64,000 bases of DNA from assembly GCF_036373705.1 (NCBI RefSeq), contig NC_089855.1, positions 6,300,001-6,364,000 of the forward strand, written 5' to 3'. A model generated the notes under the pieces. The model was not told the DNA's origin and did no database searches. It saw nothing but the letters and a program-made list of their open reading frames with translations. Made by a program: the position numbers and the translations under genes. Positions 1 to 12,500 of this stretch are shown here, in pieces. Position 1 is the first letter of the stretch; every line of letters starts with the position of its first letter. The DNA comes from Amia ocellicauda. Lineage: Eukaryota; Chordata; Actinopteri; Amiiformes; Amiidae.

Positions 1-880
1 TGCTTTACCTTTAAGCACAATAATTTTCATGATTGCCCCTACTTTCTTTTAGTATTTCTGTATTCGTTGGTCAGTAGTTTTGAAATGTCAATTTCTCGCT
101 GATTCTTATTGTCCAGATTTGCACCTGTGGTGAGACGTGATTGACATCTTGAGGTTTAACACTGAAAAAATGGGACATTGGGGTCATTGCGAATTTACTG
201 CATTACTCAGGGCCTCACTGATGTAACGCACTGGGCAGGGAAGGAGAGGAGAATCTGTTGATTTACACTTTCTACTATAAGCAGATTAAGCAAACCTTTA
301 AATCCTCCTCAATTAATCTTGCTAGACTTTTTAATCCTTGTGCTGACTTTCCTACAAAGGGTACAGCCATGCAGAGGCACCTGGGTTGTACAAATAGCAC
401 CTTATAGAGGTGACCTGTCGTAAACGCGGTTGGACTTTTCCATGTAGAAGTTCCTGTATGGAGCACTCAGTCAGACTCTGGATCTGAACCACTGCAGACA
501 CACAGCAGCTCCGTCCAGACAAGTGACGGACACGCCAGATATCCAGCGCAGGGGGTTTCCAGTCATCCCACAGGAGAACGGCACCCTGGGAGCTTTGTCG
601 TTCTCCCCGCTTTCCGAATTCCTCCGCACACTGGAGCACATCTTGCAGAGCACAGAACAGCATGCCTAGATACAAGAGAGGGGCTTCTGTCAGAGATGTG
701 AGCAAAAGATTGAAGAACTGCCTTCTATAGCCATTCTAGCTGTACATGTAATTTATTTTAATGTGAATTTCCTGCCAACAACCCCCCTATAAATTAAGCT
801 GTCAGATCAGTGCCAGATAAATACAAAGACAGGGGAGCAGAAATAGCACCGTTCTCTGGTGGGATTGAAATATACGAAGG

Positions 881-1095
881 GCGGCAGTGTGTGTAGCGGT
901 CAGGGCTCGGTGCTGGGGCGGAGGGTCGTGTGTTCAGTCCCACTCCTCGACGAAGGAACTGTACCCAGAATGCACCAGGATAAACCCAGCTGTATACAAG
1001 GGTAACAATTGAAATCTAATCATAATAATGTTAAAATTAACTGGGGTGATAGGAAAGCACAGACAAGTCGCCGGCGTCTTCTGTCTCTTAATGAA
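881..1095 (+). repeat. tRNA-derived SINE
   Basis: The head GCGGCAGTGTGTGTAGCGGT and the B-box-like GTGTGTTCAGTCCC resemble a tRNA promoter. They are followed by the ACCCAGAATGCACCAGGATAA body and a degraded AAGTCGCC...GCGTCT tail typical of fish V-SINE-like families. The copy is diverged and not a functional tRNA. Confidence 0.6.
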
Positions 1096-1616
1096 CACGG
1101 CAGTTAAATTAAAAAGAACTAAATCCCTTCTTTTGCTGAAGGTGGTTTTATAATAAAAGGTTGTTCATGAGATATGGTTGGATTTGCATGTGTAATTCTC
1201 CAAAGCTTCACTTCTCCAAAGATAAAACAAGTAATTCTTTTTTTATCACGGTTTCAGAAGTAGGAGATTTATGAAAGGACTTGCCTCAAGGACACTCATT
1301 TTTATACAAGTGTGGACAGAAGTTTGCTGCTTGTTGTTATTATTGTTCTGTGATTAATAATTTTTTGTGTTTTCATTTCCATAATGGAAGTACAGAGTTC
1401 AGTGGGGCTTCCACACTCGCAGCATTGATGCCAAGATGAATTGAGAAATTTGCTGAAAGTAGTATTTTTTTATTTCTGTGTTGAATCCACTTAAAGGAGA
1501 CATGCTAAGATAATGACTATTGTTCAGAGGTATTAATTCACCCGATCTTTTTTAATTGAACCATCAAAGAATTTAGTTTGTTTTAAGGCGATTTTCTGCA
1601 CTTCAGTAACAATGTA

Positions 1617-2526
1617 CACTACTGGTTAAAAGTGTTAGAACACCTCAATGTTTCCAGTTTTTATTGACATTTATGCAGTTTAATGTCTCAATGTACTCTG
1701 AAATGAAAGTATTGAACAAATAGACAATTGGAGATAAAAAAGAAATCAGGGAATCATTTTGTTTAACAACATGTAACCCCTTAAGCTGACAAACCCCTCT
1801 GGTACCCTTAAAAGGCACCAAATCCATGTGCTTCTCTTTAATCCCATGTGTACTCTTCACTGTTGTGTTGTTTGCCAAGTGTTTGGTATACAAGGAATAC
1901 AAAATCTCAGCAAATATTGACCATTATGACATATTCTGGAACCAGACAGTCTACTGATCAAAAAAAGACCATCCACGTTTTGGTTGAAGCAACACACCCG
2001 TAGAGCTCAACATGTCAAAATGGAAAACTCTGTTCACAGTCTACTAATACACAACAACTTTACATAATTGGATCTGAATTTTTCTGTTTTTGATAGAACA
2101 TCAAATAATACTGGATTAAACGTTAGGTTGTTCTGAACAGAACAAGCCTATTTGCAAAGATATCTGATCGAAACTGAGTGATCTGTGACCACCTGAATGA
2201 GACCCCCCCCGGAGCAGACTGTGCATTTACCCCCACGGGCTCTGAATGGCGACACGGACACTGTAAATCGGATGTTTGAGATTGAATCGTGCTGGTGGCC
2301 AAGAGAATAAGCTTTCAAATGATACAGGAACACAGTGTCACTTCTATGCACAGGAGCTGTGTGTAACACTGACTCTAAATTGTGCATTATTTTTCAGTTT
2401 TTTTAACCTCTGGCAGTTTACCGCTTACCTTTGTACCATTTCAGGTTATTCATTGGACTTGAACTGCTTACATTTCAATAAAAACTGGAAAAATTGGGGG
2501 TGTTCTAAATCGTTGCTCTGGTAGTG
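1617..2526. mobile_element. non-autonomous Tc1/mariner-type element with about 60-bp inverted repeats
   Basis: Left end CACTACTGGTTAAAAG...TTAGAACACCTC...CCAGTTTTTATTGA is repeated inverted at the right end (2464-2526). TA dinucleotides flank both ends (1615-1616 and 2527-2528), the Tc1/mariner target-site signature. The roughly 910-bp interior has no transposase frame. Confidence 0.75.
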
Positions 2527-3439
2527 TAGTAAGTGTTTCATTCAAGTATTTTATTTAGTTTTTTCACTGTCTTGCTCCTTTTTCCGTTCACTCCGTTAAA
2601 TGTTGAACATTAAAGTTAATGCAACCAGGAGACACAAACACAGCATAGTTTTGTTGTGCTTTACATTTTAAAATCATATCCTCTCAGTGGGCAGGCTAAT
2701 TATTCTAAAAGTATACCTATACATCAGGTGTTGATTAAATTTCAATAGTGCATTTACTTTTCTCTATAAGTTCATCTTGGTTTGCACAAGAATATAATAA
2801 ATACTCTGTATATATGTATAAACATTTACAAGGCACTTGCAATTCTTACATCATTCCTAGCTTTATAAATATATTGATATACAAGTACATGGAAATTAAC
2901 ATTTCCCCTCACATTGCAACCTCTAAGTCAAATTGTTATTGATTCATAGCCAAGTCAAGAGAGCGATGACTTTTTTACTGTATCAAACAAGACCTTGAAA
3001 AATAATGATTTTAACTGTTTCGATATTGAATGCTGCCTTCCCGATGTGTGCAGTGATCAATGTGTGTGTGTGTGTGTCTGATTTTATTTGCTGGCAATAC
3101 ATAATCTATTAATATGTTTTTCTATTTGACCTTCAATACAGTTCAGCTTTGTTCCTGGTGCCTAAGGCAATGTTCCCATACCTGCATGGCCTGTAGTCAT
3201 TGCTGTTCATTAATTTGGAAAACCTGTTGACCAGACCGTTTCCTCCCACTTCATTTTGCATTTCAGGTTCTTTAATTTCACACTCGACTGGTTTAATTCT
3301 ATACTTGCTTTGCTGTACACTTTGCTGTATAGGCATAGTGGATCTAAAGTGCCAGATAATTGATTTTTAATTTTAAATAATGATGATTTTTAAAAAACTC
3401 TTACTATTTGCTTATTATGGTTTGTTTTGTGTCTTCTAG

Positions 3440-3500
3440 GATATGGACTTTGTGAAATACATCATCAACTGCTTCAAAGTCTATTATCCTAAGTTCCTTT
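3440..3500 (+). CDS. mospd2: mospd2 exon, CRAL-TRIO domain part 1
   Basis: Acceptor CTTCTAG, then 20 codons plus 1 nt, then donor GTAAGT. It encodes [20 protein letters not shown], the CRAL-TRIO segment close to human MOSPD2. It is the first MOSPD2 exon in the window. Confidence 0.92.
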
Positions 3501-6500
3501 GTAAGTATTCACAGATCTTTTATTTTTTTAGTGTGTTTTGTAGTAGGATGTCACATTTTATTAAATTATCTTTTAAATAGATGCTCTTTTACCTCTATTT
3601 CTCACTCCCAGTTGGTACAAACGGTTTCGGAGGCACTAGACCAAGTCGCAGAGAGAACAGTATTTCATTGTGTTTTGTTGTTGTTGTTTAAGTGTTTTAA
3701 GAAATGCGAGGCTAGAGTTCAAGTACAACACTGGGAGCTCATGGGAAATTGCCACATAAGTGTTGCCATTCTCTCCACCACCATGAATCAGTTGTTTCTG
3801 CCTTGATGTTGTTGTACATATTTCTGTCAAAGTGCGTGAGCGAACTTCCACCGAGTTTACGTTTCAGGGTCCTCGGAGAAAAAAGCGTGTGAATGGAGTA
3901 TTGTTGAGCCGGACTTGGAGTCACTGTCCTTGTGTTTATTGCTTTTTTGTGTAGTTTGTTATAATAAAGACTGGAGTTTTGGTGCTGATGGTGTCATGAA
4001 CTTCTGCTTACATACAATAATTAGTTTGTTTGATAATGACTAACAGTAAAATATATATATATATAATCTCAAATATTAATGATGGTAATACAATCTGTGA
4101 AACAGGTATTTATATTTGGGCACAACAAAGCACCGGGATCATTTAGTTTTCACCTCAATAATCCAGCCCTGCATATTACTCAGAACAAATTACGATCCTA
4201 TGAAGGAATTTGAAAGGAAATTGCTAAACCTAGTTGTAAAGGAATCTCATATAGAAGTCTTTATTATTCATTCCTGCTCTACACAGAACTTCACTTTGCT
4301 TTTCACCGCCATTATTTTGAGTCATTTAATCAGGATTGTTTTCTCTGTAATGCAACTCCATCCAAGCAAAAAACTACTTAAACAGGAGCACAATACTTGA
4401 TTTGTTCCTCCTTATTTTCAGTCCATTATTGCTTTCTTCTCAGTTGTTAATATAGGTCAGTTTGCTGCTGTAATAAATAGTATGTATTATTACCAAACCA
4501 AATCTTGCTTCGTAGTAACATCCTCATTAACTGTTTCAGCTAAAATGATCATGTACGAGATGCCGTGGATTATGAATGGTGAGTAATTAAATAACATCGA
4601 CTGAAGTAAAGCAGTTTCACACACAAAACTCACTTGATTGTGCTATTAATAACCTGTTTATATACTAGCGCCAGTTTCTCCATTTGGACCAAGCTGTTAT
4701 TTTGCATAATGTGGCAAAACCTTCTCCTTTACTGTAACTGTAATTTCACAATATACAATTTTGGAATAAAATGTATGTTCTTCACTTTATTTAACTGATA
4801 GAAATTGAATATATTGCATTTTGTTTGTTCAAATTACTGACATATTTACATTTAATTATAGGAACACGAGTCATTTGTGTTACTGTTGAGGTGCGTGGAT
4901 GTGGATGTCAAGCTTAAAATGTACTTTTGAGTTAAAGGGCTAATAGTGTTTTATTATTGACTTAAATGTGACATACCTTTAGTGTCTGTAACCCTGTGTT
5001 ATATATGTGCATCAAGGTAGGATCCTTCAGCCATAAAATTCAGTAATCAGGGTGGGAATGTCAATGATCGATTGTTTGTTTTCTCTTCTTCCTGCAGCTG
5101 CCTGGAAGATTGTGAAGACGTGGCTCGGCCCAGAGGCGATAAACATGCTCAAATTCGTTTCCAAGAACGAAGTGCAAGAATTTATTGGTGCCGAATACCT
5201 TCCGACGTACATGGGAGGGACGGTGCGTATAGGCTCATATTATAGGTTTAATTCCTGTTCTGTGGATGACCCAGAGACATTCGAATGTGTCTGCTTATTT
5301 GTAAAAACTTGTAAAATCTCAAAGTACACATGATGGCATTCATATCAAGTGCTTTATCACCACAAGCGTAGGAATTTAATATTTTAGGTTTCTGTTCTTT
5401 CTTATAAATGTGCTCAAATGTGTGCCACCCCAGAACAGTAGAAATTATTATTTCCCCCATCATAGGACACGTTTAAATACATCTACCCTCCGCTGCCAGA
5501 CGATGACTTCCAGTCTCCCATCTGTGAAAACGGCCCCATCGCCAGTGAGGATGAAAACGAAGGCAAAGACGGAGAATCTGAAACCAAATCTGAGACCAAT
5601 TCCCTGGCAGACCCTACACAAAAGCCAAAGAAGGTAAGCGCACGAAAGCACAGCTTGTTTCCTCGTGAGACGCAACAAATGGATGATTTTGTGTGGCTCA
5701 CTCGGTGTGTAAAGGTGTGTGTCTCACAACCGCTCTGTTGGTCGAGCTGTAAGATGTTGAAAAGGAGAACCTGTGTCGTGTACTGTGTTGAACTTCCCAC
5801 ATGGAGGAAAGTTGCATTGTTATACATAGTAATTTTATACTATGCTTGGCTTTCCTTCCTCTTATCTAAAGTTGACATCACTCACATTCCAGTAACACCC
5901 AGTAAACAGACCGTTTCCTGCTCTTGGGTGGTGATAACATCACATATAATAATTTAAAGGCAAGACAAAAGCAGATCAGAAAGTGTATATTTCTTTGTGC
6001 TTTCAATTGTGAACATTTCAATAAATGTAAGTTGAGGTTTGTCCCCAGTCTGGGATCTGTAAGCAGCTTAAATGCCTAATAACTTTACACGATCATAAAA
6101 TCACAGTGCTGAGCCGTTGTATTCTGGACAGTCACTTCGTCAACATGTATGTTCAAATTATACAAAAAGAAACAACAAATCAAGAGAAAAAATGTTGTAT
6201 AGTGTATACAAAAGGGATGGAGACAAAACAAAATACAAAGAGTGTTGAACTGCAAAGAGATGTTAAGAAAGGGATCAGGAAAGCAAAGAGGGAAATAGAA
6301 AGAAACATAGCTCTTGGAGCGAAAACTAATGCAAAGGGCTGTTTTCAATATTACAACAGCAAGAGGTCAATAAAGGAGGACGTGAAACAGATAAAGGGCA
6401 AAAATGGAAGTATCTTGAAAAACAAACAAGAGTGGCAAATGTTCTAAATGAGTATTTCACAGAGGTTTTCACAAAAGAAAAAAACAGATGACATGCCACA

Positions 6501-9500
6501 GGTTAACAATCAGTCCAATCAAACCCTAAGAGAGATCAGGATAAATGAGGAGGAGGTACTAAAGGAACTAGCAGAATTAAAAACAAGCAAATCACCTGGG
6601 CCAGATGGGATATTTCCAACAGAAATGAGGGAAATTACTTATAGGCCGCTAACTCAAATATTCCAAATGACACTTAGAACAGGGGATGTGCCAACTGACT
6701 GGAAGACAGCAAATGTCAAACCAATCCACAAGAAAGGGGACAAAACTGAGCAAGGAAATTACAGTCCAATCAGACTCACCTGCATCACCTGTAAATGTTG
6801 GAGAAAATGATAATACATAAAATAGAGGAGCATCTTAATGAAAACCATATTCTTGGAGATAGTCAACATGGGTTTAGACGAGGCAGATCATGTCTTACTA
6901 ATCTATTAGAGTTGTTTGAACATGCAACTGCAGCTGTAGATCAGGTGAAAGCATATGTGATATACTTAGATTTTCAAAAAGCTTTTGATAAGGTTCCACA
7001 CCAAAGACTGATCCTCAAATTGGAAGCTGTAGGCATTCAGGGTAATGTAAGTAGATGGATTATGAACTGGTTGATGTATAGGAAACAGAGGGCGTCGATT
7101 AGAGGAGTCACTTCTAACAGCAGTGAGGTTGTTAGTGGACTTCCACAGGGATCAGTATTAGGGCCTTTGCTTTTTCTAATCTATATTAATGATCTGGACT
7201 CTGGGATAGTTAGCAAACTTGTCAAATTTACAGATGATACTAAAATAGGTGGCTCAGCAGATACAATCTCGGCAGCACAGGCTATTCAAAGGGACTTAGA
7301 TAATATTCAGTTGTGGGCCGACACCTGGCAGATGAAATTCAATGTGGACAAGTGCAAGGTAATACATGCAGGTAACAAAAATGTCCACTATAATTACACT
7401 ATGGGAGGAATAGAACTAGATGAAGTAACGTATGAGAAAGAGCTAGGAGTCTATGTGGACTCCTCACTTTCTCCATCCAAACAATGTGGGGAAGCAATAA
7501 AAAAGGCAAACACAATGTTAGGGTATATTGTCAAAAGTGTAGAATTTATAACGAGAGCAGTGATGTTCAGACTGTACAATGCGCTAGTTAGAGCTCATCT
7601 GGATACTGTGGACAGTTCTGGGCTCCACACTTCAAGAAAGATATCGCTGCTCTAGAGGCAGTTCAGAGGAGAGCAACCAGACTTATTCCAGGTCTGAAGG
7701 GAATGTCCTACTGAGAGACTGAGGAACTGAACCTTTTCACCCTGAACAGAGGGGACTACATGGGGACTTGATCCAAGTCTTCAACATCATGAAAGGCATC
7801 GACCACATCAATCCAGAGGAGCTTTTCCAGATCAGCAGGGACACACGCACCCGGGGACACAAATGGAAATTGGGCTTCGAGGCATTCAAGACAGAAAACA
7901 GGAGACACTTCTTCACACAGAGAGCCGTCACAATCTGAACAAACTCTCCAGCGATGTGGCTGAAGAGACAATTTGGGAACATTCAAAAACAGACTGGATA
8001 GGATCCTTGATCACTTAGTTATTAATGGACACCAAACGAGCAGGATGGCCTCCTCTGGATTGTAAACTTTCTTATGTTCTCATGAATATAATCCTGCATT
8101 TTATTATTTAGTTTTTTGGCTAAATATGTATTTTTCGTGGTTTACCATATTATTTCCATCTGGTGTTTAGCCCAGATTAGAGTGCTCTGTGGTTTTCTCT
8201 GCATGCTGGATAGATTTCCCAGCAACAGACAGGACGTGCACGAGGACGTATGTTTGGTAAGATACGGATTTTCACCACGACCAGTAAAAGTTAATCGTTC
8301 CAAAGAAGCATATAATACGTCATTGTAGTTGGAGCTTTACTGAACCAGAAAGACATAATGCGTCTCCTTATGGCTGAAACTGTATTGTACCAGACTATGG
8401 CAGAGTGGTTTTCATTAATTCTGAAGGTGTGAGTTAATCCTCCGATACAGTAGAACGATCCTGGCTGTAAGATTCTTAAAACGCCAGTTCCTATGTGTTG
8501 AGCACTTGAGCTATTTATGAAACCTGTACAGCTGCTTTGGCGGGCTGCTGCCACAAGGGACCTTGCCCAGACCTGCACGCCAAGCTGTGACCGTAGAGCA
8601 GACGGAAGTCCTGCATCTGGAGACATCGCCGGTGGGAACGCTGCTTGCGAAAGCTGTAGCGATGAGTCCAAGCATGAGTAACTGAGAGAGAAGGCAATCG
8701 GTTTCTGGGCTGTTGAGTGCGGAGACCGGGACGTCAGCCCGTGGTCCCTGGCATCTGGAATAAGGGACGTTTCTGGCATCGTTTACAGAGAGAGGAGTCA
8801 TCCGCGGAGCTTCCAAAAGCCGCAGTTGAGACATGCCTTCTGGCCCGGCGTCGTTTTTCAGACTGTTTAATTCCTATAATTGGGAAGATTTGTTTTTTCC
8901 CTGTTCTGCTGTTTTGTCTGTTGACAGCCTGAATATTGGGAGTCCTTCTGTACTGCATTTTAAACACAAGACATCTCTATTTTTCACTCTCACAAAATAA
9001 ATACGACACAATAAATGTTACAAAGCAGAAATCGGTGATCTTTCTTCTTCAGTTGGTAGCCGTCCATAACACATTTGAAGAGGTTCCTTTATCTGTCTGG
9101 CTGAGCAATAGGCAGCAACATTGCTTTGCACTTTACATATTCACACTTCAGTGCAGATAAATTCTCCTAACACTCCTAAACTGACACTCTGGATGTGTGT
9201 TTTTGGCTCTCTGAAGCTCAGACTCTTTCAAAGTGTGTAAGTGTTAGTCCAAAAATAGTGCGTGAGAAAGTAAACATTGACTCCATTGTTTGTGTTGGAG
9301 GAGATGAGGGAGGTCTTGGTATCAGAAATGTCATGGAAAACTATGGGTCGGTGTTATAACCCAGCCTGTGCTGTCAAACACCCTGTACTGTACAGTTATT
9401 ACAAAACTGAATTCAAGATTGAGAAAAAAAAACCATCCATATTCTCAGACCTGCTGAGATGGAAGCAGTTATTAGTGTTGTATCCTGTCTGCAAGCTTTT

Positions 9501-12500
9501 AGATGCAGGATTATCCTACTTAACTTGACCTGTCAGTTTCAAGAACATCTACGCACCCTGCAAGTTTCATCCTAATATCGATTATTAGTCGTTTGCTGAC
9601 ACATGCTTTCCCAGATACAAACCACACACTAAATTCATCTCACGACTCTTGTTTATTTTGAAACGGAAACATCTCTCCCCTTGTTTTGCTGTATGTTTCT
9701 GTATACTGTCTGGGTTAAAAGCGCATTGGAAAAGCATTACCAATGTAAAAGGCGGTCTTCAGCCCCTCGTGCCACACTATTCATGATCCACTACAATGGG
9801 TTCTTTATAGAACTGAATCTGAAAGCTTACTGAACCAAAAAGTGACGCTGTGTGCAATGTGTGACACGGCATTGTTATGAAGCAGGCATCCGTCCCTGAT
9901 GAGAACAAAGCATTTCACTTGTAAAGATGTGGTCAAAAAGGCAAGCTCTGTCTCATACAGGATTTGATTAGGGGATTAGAATTCACAGTGACAGCTGTCC
10001 TTCTGTGGGAGCGTCACGAGAGCATCTCCTCTGAGAGAGCAGATAACGTCTCAGGCTACCTGTTGAGAAGGGTTGTCCCTTTTAAAAACATAAAGTGTCC
10101 AAACGAGAGGAGGCCATTCGCCCCATCATGCTCGTTTGGTGTCCATTAATAACTAAGTGATCAAGGATCCTATCCAGTCTGTTTTTGAATGTTCCCAAAT
10201 TGTCTCTTCAGCCACATCGCTGGGGAGTTTGTTCAGATTGTGACGCCTCTCTGTGTGAAGAAGTGTCTCCTGTTTTCTGTCTTGAATGCCTTGGTTCAGT
10301 CTCTCAGTAGGACATTCCCTTCAGATCTGGAATAAGTCTGGTAAAATAATAATGCATGCATTCAATTATCTGTCACTGCTTTTGAACTGCTTTAGCAGAC
10401 GCTCATTTGTTCATGGACATTGCGTTGTTGTTCCCATAAAGGTAGTCGATAGCAGTGGCAGTTCTGGACGCTCAGTCTCATTTTGGTAAATATCAAACTT
10501 ACGTGCCTTTGTTCATGTGCATTGTAGAGTAGAAGATGGATCAAATGAACTAATGATGTTTTCTTTGTTTGATATAAGGTCTGTTAAGAAATGCTAAGAG
10601 CCATTGCCTACATAAGAAGCTCTGAACACCGGAGATTTCGGCAGTCGAAACGGCCACTCGTTCTGTACTATGTATTTGTGAGTAAACCACCCTCTCCTTC
10701 TCTCCAGCATCTGTAGAAACAAACACATTTATCGCCAGTAGCTCACAAAACCGCACTTATTAGCTCAGTCGTGAGGCGTAAAGTCACATGATTACAAATC
10801 CTCAAAGCCATCTGCCAAGTCAAGGGAGAATTAGAGCCCAAAACATATTAGGTAATGGTCTCTGTTTGTCAAAGCCTGTATTCAGCATCTGGTTGATGCA
10901 TATTAAGGAACTGTTGTGTGGAATTACACAAATTACCAATGCGATAAAGTCAGCTTCACGTATAAGCGCAAAGGCAAAGCTTATTAACCCATTGGCTTTG
11001 AACATGGGGAGGCCAGCTAAGGTTTTAAATGGCAGAGCTTGTCTCCGTCTTGCCAGAATCGATGTCAGTTGATACAAACTCATTTCACAGACATCTGGTA
11101 CACGACTGCGATCGCATATCTGAACCACAGTTAATCGATTATCCATGACAGATATTTTAATGCTGCAGAGGCCGGCCTTTTACTGCCTATGTGACCGCAG
11201 CCGTGCCCATAATGGGAGGGATTAGTCTCTGGCTCTCGTGGCTCGATCAGAAATCAAACGGCTGCTTGTGTCCCACGATAATTAATTGAATGCCATTGAG
11301 CATAGAATTAAGCGTATGATCTCTCAATTTTGTGAACAGATTGCATATGTTAGGACTAGTCGAATGCCCTAAAATGCCCCATTTCTATCACAAACTATAG
11401 TATAATGATCAATTACAAAACCTCTTTAGAGAACATATGATCATCACTTATTTCCTTCATCCTTGGATTTCCACATCCTGGTAAATAATCATGATTTGGT
11501 TACAATACACGTGTGACTCTCCATGTTGTATTTACATTAATATGTAATGTATTACTACGGCGTTGGCTGGAATGTATGATAAGAATTCTCAGATTCTGTG
11601 GAATGTTTCATTGTCAGCTCCCTTTCAGAAACAAAGATACTTTTTCGAAGTATTAAACTCCTTCATCCTCATTCCAGTGTGATAGTTGTCACTGCAATGT
11701 ACCCCTGACTGAATACAGATTCACAGACGAAACTGAACTTTGAGTGTAAATGTGTTCCTCCGATGTTGCAGAGAGAGAGAGCTGGTGCAATACTCACAAA
11801 ATAACAAGCGGACGTTATGAATGATGTGTAAAGGCACACTTCATACGCGGTGCTATGCCAAACATTGTCTTACTATCTGAATTCCAGTACCCAGCACTTA
11901 ATATCAGAAGCACAAAGGTTGCCTGTGAGCATCTCACCTTAGCGAGGTAAACGAAGAAAGCCGCAATCTGAAAACGCCAGTTCTGGTACGTTGTCTTAGA
12001 ACACGTACATGGGCGAGCAGTCATGATATTTGGAGAAAGCTATAAGCTTTAAAGGCCCATGTCCCGGGATCAAATCTTCAGCATGCACCCTTTAAGAAGT
12101 GTGTCTTTAAAGTGCGTCTGTCCTTCATTTCAAAATGTGTTTCTTGTGTTGTGTTGTGTTGTTTTGTTTTTGTACCAGTAGCTGTAACCAGGCAGATCAG
12201 TATCAGTATTATTAACTTCCATTACTGATATAATTCAGTATTATAACTCATATCAGTTCACAGGGTGTTTTACCTGTTCCTCTTTATGCAATAACCTTAT
12301 GTACAGGATGCATATGGTACAGGATCCTTCTCTTTGTGAGTTTTCCCTGGGGGCCTTGAATTTAAGATACAAAAGTTTCTTATCCCATCAGCTACAGCTG
12401 TGTGATGTGATGTGCTCTGAAAGGCTGTTCTCTGCAGCTAAGACACTGATCTAATTGGACGGGATCTACCTGGGCTTCCTGTGTCACGATCCAGAGCCGT

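Larger units (their letters stand above)
1..3439 (+). other. mospd2 intron (5' part of window)
   Basis: No convincing MOSPD2 exon was found upstream of 3440. The stretch contains a SINE (about 881-1095), a Tc1-like non-autonomous element (1617-2526) and a short GT repeat near 3060. A GC-rich segment at 420-669 is open in several frames but matches nothing I recognise. Confidence 0.6.

Noticed and set aside
352..705. Minus-strand open frame as a FANCB exon (FANCB is next to MOSPD2 in human)
   Set aside because: FANCB and MOSPD2 are head-to-head, so a FANCB exon should lie left of mospd2 exon 1. This segment is inside a mospd2 intron, and the similarity to FANCB is too weak.
900..960. tRNA gene suggested by A- and B-box-like words
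   Set aside because: No cloverleaf can be formed; the sequence continues into a SINE body and tail.
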